64,000 bases of DNA from Physella acuta. Taxonomy: Eukaryota > Mollusca > Gastropoda > Physidae. The stretch lies in contig NW_026732698.1 of the NCBI RefSeq assembly GCF_028476545.1, positions 62,001-126,000 on the forward strand, written 5' to 3'. Each line of letters starts with the position of its first letter. Positions within the stretch are counted from its first letter, which is position 1. The notes beneath the pieces were generated by a model that saw nothing but the letters and a program-made list of their open reading frames with translations, was not told where the DNA came from and ran no database searches. Position numbers and translations under genes: made by a program. Below are positions 24,061 to 36,599 of this stretch, piece by piece.

Positions 24061-24151
24061 TTCAAATTCTTTAAAAAAATATTTAATTAATAATTCTAGC
24101 AATGTCTAAAACAGGTACCCGTGTTTGATTTCTTCGAAAGACATCCCTTTG
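24061..24151 (+). repeat. ~90-bp direct repeat, right copy
   Basis: Partner of 22851-22941. The interval between them contains an inverted pair (CAAGCTTTTATGTACTAATG at 23132-23151 and CATTAGTACATAAAAGCTT at about 24010-24029) into which the hAT MITE inserted. Confidence 0.85.
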
Positions 24152-24154
24152 TTC

Positions 24155-25038
24155 AAGGGATCCAAAATTTTAATTTGCTTTACATTTTAGTGGTAAAATT
24201 AAATGTGTCATCAAAATTAAATAGAAGTATGGTATAATAAGTTACAGTTTTCAGACTTTCAAATAAAACTTACAGTTAAGTATTCAATATGTAAAATATA
24301 ATGTTTTTACAGCTTACAAAGTTAATATAGAAGGGCTATTATAATTATTATGTAATTAAATTTAAAGCGGTTTTTTTTGTGTTTTTTAAATATGTTTTAG
24401 TTACACTTGGTTAATTTAGCAATTCTTTTAAGAGTTATTTCCCTTGAATAAAATTTTGTTATTTGGATATTCAAATGGCAGATAATTCGTTGCTTAACTT
24501 TATATTCATTTCAAATTCCTGCACTTTAGGTTGACCGCTTACATATAAATACAACTTAAAGTTATTATTTGCTACTGTAAAAATTATATAGAGCTTAAGT
24601 TCTAAACAAATTAGTTTGGTAGTTGTTTTTAGCATTATATAGTTGAAAAAAATACATCAGTAGCCGTTGTAGATTGCAATACTTAATTTTAGTAGACATA
24701 CAGTCTTAGTCGTGAATAAAACATCTAATTAATTGTCTTTTTATATTTTTCACCCTCTCCTAAAGGATTCATGTATAACAATTTTAGGTTAGATTCTGTA
24801 ACATTTATAACCTTTTTATTTTTCAAAAACAAAGAAAATCATTACATAATCACACAATATAGACATTTTACAATTATAACTAAAGACAGTCAAGCTTAAA
24901 ACATGTAAGTTCCGTTTTGGAACTCACCTTGGGAGGATTGCAGAGAGTCCAACAATACAAGAAATTTGTTTTAGTGTTTTTTCCAGACTTTATCTAAGTG
25001 GTAGGGGCTATGTCGTAAAGTACAAAGTAGACTCAATA
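24155..25038. other. AT-rich spacer
   Basis: Contains one GAGTTATTTCCCTTG motif near 24433. No exon or repeat ends recognised. Confidence 0.35.
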
Positions 25039-25040
25039 CA

Positions 25041-25133
<93 letters not shown>

Positions 25134-25170
25134 TACATATATTCATGTATACATATACACATATATATGT

Positions 25171-25258
<88 letters not shown>
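25041..25258. repeat. (AT)n microsatellite, two blocks
   Basis: Two AT blocks around an ACATATATTCATGTATACAT-type middle. The frames on both strands are artefacts. Confidence 0.95.
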
Positions 25259-25259
<1 letters not shown>

Positions 25260-25262
<3 letters not shown>

Positions 25263-26045
25263 TGCATAACATTAAATAGGTAACAATTATTTTGGTATGT
25301 TATTGTTTGGACTTAATATAAGAATATATAAAACATTTTCATCATTTAAAAATCTAGCCATTTTATTTAAGTTTTGTGCAAAAAAGTGAAACACGTATTA
25401 AAAACAGATATGCCTACGTATTTAAAGTAATATAAGACTTTTTAATTAATTATTAAATGTTTAGTTATTCAATATATCCCCCCCCCCCCTCCCCACCCCC
25501 CTTTCCTAGAACGAAACATCACGGCGCGCTCTATTTATAGAAGATTAAAACCATTAAATCTGTTTATTTCCCTAACTCAACACAATTCTTGTTATAAAAA
25601 AATTAAAAAAAAAACTCCTCATTAACGCTTACATAAGGATATTATTTCACCCCCCCCTCTAACCCCCTTTCACGTTTTTCCCCCACCCCACCCCACCAAA
25701 TCGCTCATCCATCCATTTCATAATATCAGGTTCTACCCCCCGGCTAGCTTCAGATAATAAAGAAGACATTTCGACCAGCCAATTTGCATTATTAATTAGC
25801 CCCGCCAGCGAGAGCCGTGCCATTTATCTCTGATGCCTGTATCAATTGGCCCCCGGTTCTTCACGATTATTTCGACATTGACAGTATTGTTTTGTTGTGA
25901 TAGACAGCTATGACGTAATAAATTATTTTTAAAAAAAAACAACTCTTTTTGGATATACGTCAGTTAATTAGACGACAGACACTGTGAAATCGTATAGGGG
26001 AAAATTGAAACGTATTCTATTACGTCGAATTTGTAGTTCTGAACG
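25260..26045. other. Spacer with C-run tracts
   Basis: C-runs at 25480-25500 and 25650-25700. 25780-25870 is somewhat GC-richer (CCCCGCCAGCGAGAGCCGTG) but no exon could be defined. Confidence 0.35.
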
Positions 26046-26053
26046 CCCTAACT

Positions 26054-26651
26054 CTGGGGTCGGCAACCTGCGGCTCGCGAGCCGCAAGCGGCTCTTTTGA
26101 TGTCAAGATGCGGCTCGCCAGTTCCACAATAATTATTTTATTTTCATAACTTATAAAAACAACTTTAAACAAGATAAAAACACTAAGAATTGGTGGAGTA
26201 AAGCGTATACAGACAGCTTCTTAGGCACAATGCCTAACCCCACAACTGTGATGTGGTCAGCTCCGTGGCAGTGGTTCCATGCTTTCCACTACCAAAGTGC
26301 ACAATTTATTTTATTTTTTGAATATTTTCAATAGTATTTGTTATTTTATTCAGAAGGCATTTTTGTGTGTGTCAGTGTGCATTAATTTGACTTAAGTGTA
26401 ATCGTTAATTAGTTATTAGCTTCTAAATTGGGTAGGGATAGTAATATAGTTATACGTTATTCTGTTTTGTGCGAAACATGCGTATTCTTTAAAATGAATA
26501 CATAGTATTTTATACTTAAACCAATTTATTTTAAATTTATTTGCCTAATCCTAATCAAATACAATAATATTGTTAAGGGCTCTTTAAAAACTGGGAAATA
26601 TTGTAAATTTTAACTTTTTGCTCTTCTGCCTCTAAAGGTTGCCGACCCCTG
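26054..26651. mobile_element. hAT MITE with CTGGGGTCGGCAACC ends
   Basis: Left end CTGGGGTCGGCAACCTGCGG, then the CGGCTCGCGAGCCGC palindrome; right end GGTTGCCGACCCCTG. Flanking octamers CCCTAACT and ACCTAACT match at 7 of 8. This is the same family as 23152-23901, in the opposite orientation judged by which end carries the palindrome. Confidence 0.9.
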
Positions 26652-26766
26652 ACCTAACTGCATGCCTACAAAACCCGCTCACACACACATACACACATAC
26701 ATACACACACATGCCAGTAGAACTTGCATACATGATGAACCAGACTGCATGTTCAAGTTAGGATAC

Positions 26767-26876
<110 letters not shown>

Positions 26877-26879
26877 TAT

Positions 26880-29030
26880 AAAATCATTATTGACCGCCCA
26901 TCATTACATACCAAACATGACCATATAACAATGCGACAGATCATTAGAAATGTCGTTTTGGTTAGGTCGTGTTAACGTGCGAAAGTGCCAACTTCACATC
27001 ATCAACTTTCATTACCCTTGAACATTACAATACATTTTTAAAAACTCGAAACAAAAAAACCCATTGAAATCATTGTTTTATTATACCGCTAAAGCTAGTG
27101 ATTCGATTAACGCTAGGTCTAAGCTCATGTATAGGTTGGTCTGCTATACCCTTCAAACAAAACCACCGACATCCCCCCCCCCATCTTAAACGTGCGTCAA
27201 TACCACCATGTCCTACCTAAGCAGCTTGCTCTAACCATGTTTTACATTACCTCTAAGTTATGACGTGCATCGCTGTGACGAAAATAGATTCGGAGTGCAC
27301 CTGGCTGACCCCATGACAAGAGTAGCAACAAAACCCGTTAACCGCCGCACACAACTGCTAGAGACCAAACACCATCTGGCATTAACTACTCTCTACTGTA
27401 AACAGCAATTGTCTACTGCAAATTGTTTACCTAGTATGTCGAGGTAATATACACAAACAGTAAAGTCGACTAATGTAATATGTACAACAAAAACCATTTT
27501 AATAAAGCACATTTTTTGTCAATCATTTAGGAATAAAGCTTTTGTCTACATTATTTATCTAATTAGATATTTGAAATAGGTAGAAACATGTCAATAAACG
27601 CATGTTAGAACACATCATACACCAGAAATATAAGAATTTTAAAAACAGAACAATTTTTTTTCATTTTAACGCAAGTTTCACAAATCTTTTATGTGAAGTC
27701 ACTAAAGTGGGACAATGACATACTTAAACTACAGTTTTGTAAAAGCATTGAATTTAATGAGGTTCGAGCCACTTCGTATTATTCAATTCCGGGTTAAATA
27801 ATTTTCTAATGTCAAATATGATACTGCGGCTTGTGGGTTGAAAAATATCCGATAGCTCATACAATAGTCATTAATTTTATGTTAGTACGTAATTTAATCT
27901 CTAATTAAAAGCTATAAATAAAATAAAATCCAGTGGTTTTTTTTTAATGAAGGCCTACACATTTTAGTTCACAAAAAATATCAATTTAAGTGATATTTTA
28001 ACCCATATCCCGCTAGCTTATGTAAAAATTAAAAAAAATAAAAACTATTTTAAAAAAGCTAACATTTAGTAACAATTATTTTAAATACAAATTATGTTTC
28101 CGTCGTATTTGGAAATGTTAAGGTTATTGTAAAATGTAATTAGAAAGTATGTTTTTTTTTTTTGTTTAACACTCAAGACTTTTTCAAAACTTTTAGAAAA
28201 TAATACTTTTTAACTACATATCTTTTTGCCTGCATCAGCCTTGGAAAAAAATAATTTCTTGAAAATTTTGTTTTTATTTTAGACGCGAGCATATGTTAGA
28301 CGAAGTTTTCACGCATGAAATATTTTTACGAGCGTGTTTAAAATATGATACTTAAGTAGCCAAAAAAAAAATTGAAAATAACTGAATGTACATACTTTCA
28401 ATATTTTCATATTTTTCCCTTTAGTTTATCTTAAGTGTAGTTCTGAGGTTTTTGTTAAGGGTGGGTATATGTAGGCCGAATAGAAAAGGGAACTTTGTCC
28501 AAGGCTATTATGTCGTGGGGTTGGGGCTTATGTTTAGGTATTGCTGGGTCTGGGGATAGGAATAATTTATCTTTGTAAAATTTAAAGTGATATGATGGAA
28601 ATAAATCGAGGGTGATCTCCCTTAAATTTTCTCGAATATTCCTGTATAACACTAAGGGGGATGGCAACTCGGGACATGGACATGATTTTTAATCCATTTG
28701 CAATTACTTAAACTTTTAAAAATAGTAGAAATCTCGTAGAAAAAAAATGGCGTTCCAAGTTAACAGCGAACAATGTGTGTATAATAGTGCGATATATTAT
28801 TAGTACTTTATAAACTCATATTCGTTTTTTTTAGAAAACGGAAATAGCGTAAAATACTATTTCCGTTGAACGGAAATTACTCAAAATTTGACAGAAGGCA
28901 GAAAATTAAATCTTTTACTCACGTGTGAAATTTCATTTATCTATCAGAAACAGTACTCAAGTTATAGAAAGTAAAAATAATATGTGCAGGTAATTGCATA
29001 CGTACATGCGTGTGCAATAGGTTGTGTGGC
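26880..29030. other. 2-kb AT-rich gene desert
   Basis: No SINE or MITE ends recognised. A 70-codon minus-strand frame at 28455-28667 is non-repetitive and somewhat GC-richer than its surroundings, but it matches no family I recognise. A small hairpin, AACGGAAATAG...CTATTTCCGTT, lies at 28837-28869. Confidence 0.35.
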
Positions 29031-29335
29031 TGTGCGTATAGCTAAGTGAGAGGGTTAGTGTCTGTGTGTGTGTGTGTAATTGTGGGCTATGTGAAGCTGT
29101 TTGTGTGTGTTTATGAAAGTGTATGTGTGTGACCGCGTGTGTAACTGTATGTGGATGTGGCTCTGTGTTGGCTGTGTATATGTAGCTGTGTATGTGTGGC
29201 TGTGTATGTGTGGCTGTGTACTTGTGTGTGTTAGTGTGTATGTGTATGTGTGTATCTCTGTATGTGTTACCGAGCTGCTGTGTATGAGTGTGCGAGGGTG
29301 AAAGTGTGGGTGTGCGTTAGCTGTGTATGTGTGTG
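29030..29335. repeat. (TG)n-rich degenerate tract
   Basis: TGTGTGTATGTGTGGCTGTG-type sequence, with a local 14-bp repeat (GTATGTGTGGCTGT). Confidence 0.85.
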
Positions 29336-29337
29336 CC

Positions 29338-29400
29338 CTCTTCTTCTTCGTTCTTAATTAGTATATGATGGAGGATTTAAACAGAAAGCCCAACTTCGTA
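29338..29400 (-). mobile_element. SINE family B 3' tail fragment
   Basis: CTTCTTCTTCGTTCTTAATT matches the 3' end of the family B SINEs at 21492 and 47418. The rest of the element is absent and TG-rich DNA follows. Confidence 0.55.
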
Positions 29401-29714
29401 GTTGTGTGTGTCTAGGAGCGTGGCTTTGTATGCGTATGTGTATAACCGAGCGGGTCGTTGTGAATCTGTGTGTGGTTGAGTATGTGTGTAACTGTCAAAC
29501 CGTGTACCATTATCCAGACAGTATTTACACGTCCGTGCTATGCTTGACATGCACGTGACTTATGTAGGTCAGTGTGTGACGACAAATCCCTGTGACGTCT
29601 CTCACAAATAAATCGCGAGTAAAATATCACACCGACATTTGAGATCTAAGGTTGATTTTTATGTGTCAACAAAATCACATGTTTCACGACAACAACTTAT
29701 AGAATATTATGGTT

Positions 29715-30390
<676 letters not shown>

Positions 30391-30558
30391 CACTACTGTG
30401 GACCCTACAGTAGCATAGTGACGCAACCACACCTTCCCATTGTTATTGGTTCTAGACGATTCCTCCAAGTTGGGCCCACGTCATTCCGATTGCTTCTGCT
30501 GCTCATACAGCTGACATTTTCCAAGTTTGTTTTGTCTACCTACATTCCTCTTTCCTCA

Positions 30559-30725
30559 CACTGCGTTAACACTTGCGACATGTATATTGTTTACGTATTT
30601 TTTTAAAAAATATATCTTCTCAATAAGTGAATAGGCCCACCTTTACATGTTCTCAAAAAAATTAATTTACGGAGATGTTTTTTTTTAGACGTGTATATTA
30701 TAGTGTCGCAAGTATAAATGCGGTG
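30559..30725. mobile_element. MITE with CACTGCGTTNACACTTGCGACA ends (copy 1)
   Basis: Left end CACTGCGTTAACACTTGCGA; right end TCGCAAGTATAAATGCGGTG. Same family as 40218-40393. Internal sequence is AT-rich and non-coding. No clear target duplication, so the superfamily is open. Confidence 0.8.
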
Positions 30726-30916
30726 TTATAGATTCCAATTTAGTGCCTGTCTAATAATGATGCAGGTTGGTTTACGCAAAGTGTGTCAAATAGAGAAATA
30801 TGCACAACCGAAATAAGCAGAAACTCAATTCCATGCAATGCTAGGTATTAGATACAGCTGAATCGTGAGCTTCGATATAGAGCGCTGCCCAAAACAAAGT
30901 TCCGGTTCGGCTGCAG

Positions 30917-31012
30917 CTTAAAGGAATAACACATAGCACATTGCACATAACACATAAATCATAACACATAACGCATAAGACATAAGACATAACACATAAA
31001 ACATTACACAGT
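30917..31012. repeat. ACACATA-type degenerate repeat
   Basis: Tandem variants of AACACATA, ACGCATAAG and ACATAAGACAT over about 95 bp. Confidence 0.7.
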
Positions 31013-31095
31013 AACCGCTGGAGAGACTCTATATATAGGTAAATCAACTAATCAAATAATCATTATACTTATTTATTTTCTCGACGTTTCTGCAG

Positions 31096-31143
31096 TACCT
31101 GTATGACCTTCAGAGTAGCGGATACCTGGACAAGTACGTCTAG
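31096..31143 (+). CDS. Candidate terminal coding exon, unknown gene
   Basis: A strong acceptor (TTTTCTCGACGTTTCTGCAG) ends at 31095. One phase then reads YLYDLQSSGYLDKYV and stops at TAG (31141-31143). An AATAAA lies at 31382-31387, giving a plausible 3' UTR of about 240 nt before an (AT)n tract. The alternative phase reads 28 codons to a TGA and looks less protein-like. No upstream exon was identified and the family is not recognised, so this remains a weak prediction. Confidence 0.25.
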   Translation, partial: YLYDLQSSGYLDKYV

Positions 31144-31430
31144 GAGATGCACCAAACTACCTTGTGACCTACATATCTGAGATAAACTCAGAGGTCAACG
31201 ATATCTGTTCAGGTACAGATATCTTAAACACGCCCATACTCTTCGTGTTTCGCTTGAAGCCAGCTTGATATATATAGAGATTGGGAATTCCCGTAGTGGG
31301 GAAGTAGTCATCATTTGAAATTATATACGTTTTAGAGAAACACACGCATACATAGTGCTATTTTATCACAGGAACGATGTGAATAAATTTAAATATAAAC
31401 TATATAATTCAAATCACTGAAATAAATTGC

Positions 31431-31434
<4 letters not shown>

Positions 31435-31505
<71 letters not shown>
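31435..31505. repeat. (AT)n microsatellite
   Basis: Pure AT tract of about 70 bp. Confidence 0.95.
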
Positions 31506-31509
<4 letters not shown>

Positions 31510-31734
31510 GTGTAGTATTTTTTTATGAATCTAAATTAGGGTACTTAATATAAAATATACTTGCTATGGCAACGGGGGACATTTTTTTTTAAAATAGAAC
31601 CTTTTGTGGAGGTCTAAATGTTTATATATTGATCATATATTCATCGATACTACTTTTACTAGCTTTGATAGAGTCAGTGGCTAGTTTTTGTAACAGAAAA
31701 TACTCTAGAAATATTTTTTTCAATTTTGTTTTAG

Positions 31735-31797
31735 TTTGGTATGGTGAAATACCATTAAAATTAGTTTCTAAATGTAATGGGATTTCACCATACCAAA
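31735..31797. repeat. Near-perfect 23-bp hairpin
   Basis: Arms TTTGGTATGGTGAAATACCA (31735 on) and TGGGATTTCACCATACCAAA (to 31797) pair over 23 bp with one mismatch around a 17-nt loop. It could be a small fold-back element or a miRNA-like hairpin. Confidence 0.8.
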
Positions 31798-31799
31798 TT

Positions 31800-32385
31800 T
31801 TGAAAATTCAAAAAAATAAACAAATATGTCTTGAGTGTTTTTAGTTACAAAAAAACTAGCAAATTGACTCTGTTAGAGAGCTTTTTTTTAATTTGTTTTT
31901 TTTTTCCGGAGACAAGCCCCTATAGGACAATGTGCAGCTCTGCAGCAGGTTTGTTTGGATTTTGTAACAAATGTGCTGAATCGCACATTTTGTTTAACAT
32001 TGTTACAACGTGGCTGATATATGCTGATGTCTGATTTTTTTAGGAAAGATAATTAAATTAGAATTAATTACGATAAAAATTATGTATTAATTGAAAATCG
32101 GAATAGATTTGTCAATTGAATTAAAGTTTTAAATCCATCAAAAAAAAATATTGGCTAAAAAGCTCAATTTCATCTCTATGTGACGCAAAAAAAATAATTC
32201 ATTAGTGTAAAATACAATTTAGAGAACTAAACGAATGAATAGGGGAGGGTGCACATAAGTGTGTGTGTGTGTGGGGGGGGGGATTTATGAGGTGGAGGGT
32301 GAGGAAGCAGGAGGTAATTATGGCTACGTGATTTAATTGCCTTAAAAATTGGTGTTAATTTTGTGAAAAACAGTGTCCCCCATAT
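31800..32385. other. AT-rich spacer
   Basis: No exon recognised. A (GT)n/G-run patch lies at 32260-32282. Confidence 0.35.
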
Positions 32386-32389
32386 ATCA

Positions 32390-32765
32390 AAACATCTCTC
32401 TAATATAACAAAACGCGTCCCTGATATAATAAAACACCTCCTTGATAAAAAAAAAACACATCCAGCAGCTAACAAAACACCTCTTTATTAAACAAAACAC
32501 CTACCTAATATAACAAAACACCTCTTTATTAAACAAAACACCTACCTAATATAACAAAACACCTCTTTATTAAATAAAACACGTACCTAATATAACAAAA
32601 GACCTCCTTCATTTAACAAAAGACCTCCCTCATATAACAAAACGTCCATGATATAACAAAGTACCTCCTAATATAACAAAATACCTCCCTGATGTAAAAA
32701 AAAAACCACCTCTCTGAAATAACAAAACACCTCCCTGATATATAAAAAAATCACCTTCCTGATAA
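32390..32765. repeat. ~20-bp minisatellite (AATATAACAAAACACCTCC...)
   Basis: About 18 imperfect units of ATATAACAAAACACCTCCCT with A-run length variation. The centre has a 41-bp higher-order unit (CTCTTTATTAAAC / CTACCTAATATAAC alternation). Confidence 0.9.
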
Positions 32766-33058
32766 AACAGAACGCCTATCAGTGCAAACAAATTGCTGGT
32801 TTTAATTTTCACTGAAATTATGTGCTGCAAGCCTGATCTCTGACACTGAGACGTATGGATTCACTGATATATGTCATTAATGACAATGAGCCTATATACA
32901 TAACATATCCCCCCCCCCCCCCACCGCTACTGTCAGGCTTTAATCGCTACTCCTGCGAGTACTCTCATTATTTCTATCTCGTGTCTCGCCCTAATCAAAC
33001 CGCATCCCTTACTTTACCCCTCCCCCCTCATCAACTTTCTAATATCGCTCAACCCTTG

Positions 33059-33157
<99 letters not shown>

Positions 33158-33200
33158 TATATATATATACATAGATATATACATAGATATATATATATCT
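33059..33200. repeat. (AT)n microsatellite with ATAGATAT variants
   Basis: AT tract interrupted by AGATAT and ACATAGATAT units at its right end. Confidence 0.95.
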
Positions 33201-33204
33201 TCAA

Positions 33205-33875
33205 TTTCATAGATGTGTTAATCTATATTATTTAAATTATTGCTCAGTATTTTCTTAATTCAGCTTGAATTACCATAAGCTAAGTTGAAACTAAAACTGT
33301 TTGATTTAAATGCAGTTGACGCAATTGACTTTTAGATCCACATTTATTTTAATAACATCGTACATGATTTTTAAAATATTTATTGGGCTTTTCGGATAAT
33401 TTCGAGTCTATCGGTTGAGTTTATTACCTCAACATATAGACTTGAACTATTTTCTCTAGATCTATATTTTTGTCTTTACTTTTTCTGGGGTTTTTTTTTC
33501 AGTCAATTATAAAAACGAATTGTGTAGGCCTATTTGCGACAGTTAGCCATCAAATATTAATGAATCGTTCCCTATTTATATTAAAATTATGTTAATACCG
33601 TTGAAAGTTTTGTATATGAACTTAAAAAAAATTATTAATTTATACTCTAAAAATGATCTTATTTTTACAACACCGTGATATATAAAATACTTATATATTT
33701 AAATAACAATAAATAATAACCATCTTTTTTTATTTGTTTAAGCTGAATTTATTTATTTTTTTAAATCCGTTTTTTAATTACATTATAAAGGCTATTTCCC
33801 CTGTTCTTCTCAAAATATCGCATGGGAGGTAACTTTATATTCAATTACGAATTTTTGTTTTTTAAACATTAAAAT
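33205..33875. other. AT-rich spacer
   Basis: Contains GGCTATTTCCCCTG near 33790, a relative of the GAGTTATTTCCCTT motif. Nothing else recognised. Confidence 0.35.
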
Positions 33876-33876
33876 G

Positions 33877-33878
<2 letters not shown>

Positions 33879-33933
<55 letters not shown>
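33879..33933. repeat. (AT)n microsatellite
   Basis: AT tract of about 55 bp followed by CCATCCATCCATCCAT. Confidence 0.93.
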
Positions 33934-33937
<4 letters not shown>

Positions 33938-34194
33938 CCATCCATCCATCCATATATCTAGCTGTTTCGGCATCTAATTAGCATACTCACATTCAAAACA
34001 AAACAGTTCGGCAAGCAAGATAAAATAAACGAGATTATCTTGATACAAGCAGGCAATGGAGCCTTAACCAGATTATTTCGATACAAGGCGACTAGATAAT
34101 CGAACCGATATTAACCTGATACAAGATGGAAAGATAACCTAAACCAGATTAACTTGATACTAGACATTTAACCTATGACCATCACCGCATTTGG

Positions 34195-34392
34195 GTCAAA
34201 GACAAAAGGCCGACATCCCAAAGGCCTACAAGACAAAAGGCCAACACGGACAGAAAGCCGACATGGATAAAAGGCCGACAGCCAAAAAGCCGATAGGACA
34301 TAAGGCCGACAGACTAGAAAGCCGACAGCCAAAAGGAAGACAGCCAAATGGCCGACAGACCATAAGGCCGACAAACGATAAGGCCGACAAAC
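34195..34392. repeat. ~18-bp minisatellite (AAAAGGCCGACAGCCAAA)
   Basis: About 11 imperfect units with AAGGCCGACA as the constant part. The Lys-rich plus-strand and Leu/Cys-rich minus-strand frames are by-products. Confidence 0.9.
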
Positions 34393-34998
34393 AAAAAATA
34401 CCCCACTACATACACATACACTCCCACACCTTACTTACCATGTTAAATTAACCTATACTTAACATAAGCTACTCGTCCTCACTGATAGATCGAGTAGTAA
34501 CTTAATGTGTGTATTGTATGAAAGGTTTAATTTACATATACAACTACCCGTATGCGCAGCCACTTATAGATTGTGTAGCAACAGGGGAAGTCACTCACTA
34601 GAAAAGGGATACAACTCACACTACCAATAACAACGTTTCTAGCTTTATCTTCTTCAAGAAAAATAAGAATCTGATTACATCACACAATGCGGGAGTTCCA
34701 CGCCACACCGGCAGCAGTGGCTAGCATTATGCATGCGTTCATCTTGCAGTTGTAGAGTACAGCTTAATGACTGCGCGGACGTACAGTACAAGTGATTCGA
34801 GTATAATTTGTTTACCAGCTCTCCGTTGCCCGTTATCGAAGGTTAATCTGGGTAAGGTAAGGAAATATCAAAGGTCTAATGGGAGGGGTTTTTTTTCCTT
34901 TTTTTAACAAAACATTGACTATCCGTTTTTTTAATACTATTTTCTAACTAAACACACTATTTATTCTCTCTCTCTCTCAATCTTTCTCTATCTCCCGC

Positions 34999-35101
34999 GA
35001 TATATATATATATATATATATAAATATATACATTTATATATACACATACATATATATACATATATATATACTTCTCTCTCTATATATATAGATTAATTAC
35101 A

Positions 35102-35185
<84 letters not shown>

Positions 35186-35186
35186 T
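34999..35186. repeat. (AT)n microsatellite, compound
   Basis: (CT)n at 34967-34992, then AT blocks with ACATATATATACATAT and CTCTCTCTATATATA interruptions. Confidence 0.93.
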
Positions 35187-35675
35187 AGTTACCCTGCCTA
35201 CAAGTAATCACCATACCATATCATAAGGGCGGTAACTATGCTACAAATAACTCATCCTAGCTGACACTACAGTACATACACTTTTATAAACTAAAAACAC
35301 GTGACATCCCCAGCCCCATACCAACCTAAACTGTAACGTACACATAGTTAAAAATAAATTGTCCTTACACCACAAGGTTATTCACCTGAAAGGTCAAAAC
35401 AAACAGTACTTAGACCTACAGCAACACACAATATTGTACTGTAACAAAGAGAAAAATGAAACAAAAAACAACAACCTTGGTTAGGTTAATTAATCAAGTA
35501 GGAGAAATGAGAGAGATTAGCGGCCAGACAAGAATTAATATCAGCACGGCCGTTGTTCAATATACTCGACTGTGTCAGGTGGTACAACACTGAGTCCTAT
35601 ACAATAACACATTGCCTTACATGAGCTGTATTGGACTCAGTACTCGCAATCAATTTTGTATGTATGCATACAATA

Positions 35676-35905
35676 CTGCGTGGCCTAAGCGGTAGAGCGC
35701 TAGGCTGCAAACCCAAAAGTTGAGTTCGAATACGGGTCGAAGTGGACAAAGTCACTGAATCCACCGGGCTCTGAAGTGAATGTATGTTAGGAAAAGTAAA
35801 GGCGGCTGGGCAAAGTGCTGACCACACTTTACCTTCATATACCGAGGCCAAGAAACATATGAACTCTACTTCATCTGCTCGATGGATCGCTAAGTCTAAA
35901 GACGG
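35676..35905 (+). mobile_element. tRNA-derived SINE (family A), near full length
   Basis: Head TGCGTGGCCTAAGCGGTAGA (A box), GAGTTCGAATACG (B box), body with GTAAAGGCGGCTGGGCAAAG, tail CCGAGGCCAAGAAACATATG and AACTCTACTTCATCTGCTCG. It makes a good reference copy for the family. Confidence 0.9.
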
Positions 35906-36054
35906 CCTTTACCTTTTCATGTGCATGTGTCAAAAGAGAAATCTGTACAGCATACAATACTTTAAGTCCGCAAATACACAATACGTCCTATATAATAATA
36001 CACTGCCTTATTTTAGTTATGCGGTGAATTATGTGTAACGTTAAAGATGGATAT

Positions 36055-36180
36055 CCGTCTCACACTAGGGTAAGTAGAAGCGACTGTGCAGTGTCCTAAC
36101 ACACTATCCCTTCATATGCTGAGTTCACGGAAATATGTGAACTACGCCATGGACTACTATAGACCGATAGTTCGTAAAGG
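36055..36180 (+). mobile_element. SINE family A, 3' half
   Basis: Retains CACACTATCCCTTCATATGC, GTTCACGGAAATATGTGAAC and a decayed tail end. The tRNA-like head is missing. Confidence 0.65.
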
Positions 36181-36382
36181 GAATTCTCTATGTATGTAGG
36201 CTATATATCTCGTAAGCTTGTACACTAACAATGTATTATATTAAACAGCTTGTGATGTAATAGTAGCCACGTTCAGTGTTTATTGTAGCCATAAAGTGAT
36301 GCACACTTTTACCGTGTGTGGTATCTTAAACGGACAGTTCACGACAGTACCAATACTTGATTCAACATACAGAACTAACTTT

Positions 36383-36598
36383 CAAGGTTTCTTTCAGACA
36401 TTATTCTCCTGGTGGAAGGGGAAAAGGTGGTGGTATTTGAAACTTGAGAGAGGGGAGGGCGTGGACACTAGTTGAAGAATAATTTATATATATATATATT
36501 ATATATATATTTTATATTATATCCCCCGTGGTAGCTGTGGACGTGCTCCAATAAAATACTGGAGGGGGAGGGCAAAAAGATGTATGAAAGAAACACTG
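36383..36598. mobile_element. hAT-like MITE, family 2
   Basis: Left end CAAGGTTTCTTTCAGACATT; right end GATGTATGAAAGAAACACTG. The core has GTATTTGAAACTTGAG, GGGAGGGCGTGGACACTAG and a short (AT)n block (36484-36523). Best-preserved TIRs of the family; no clear target duplication. Confidence 0.82.
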
Positions 36599-36599
36599 A

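Noticed and set aside
28455-28667. 70-codon minus-strand frame (starts MPSPLVLYRNIREN)
   Set aside because: Non-repetitive, but no family or exon context is recognised and the length is expected by chance in this much sequence.
34168-34451. Lys-rich and Cys/Leu-rich frames on opposite strands
   Set aside because: Both follow from the ~18-bp AAGGCCGACA minisatellite.
35676-35760. tRNA gene
   Set aside because: A- and B-box-like motifs are present, but the sequence continues into a conserved SINE body shared by many copies and no cloverleaf could be drawn. The other SINE heads were judged the same way.
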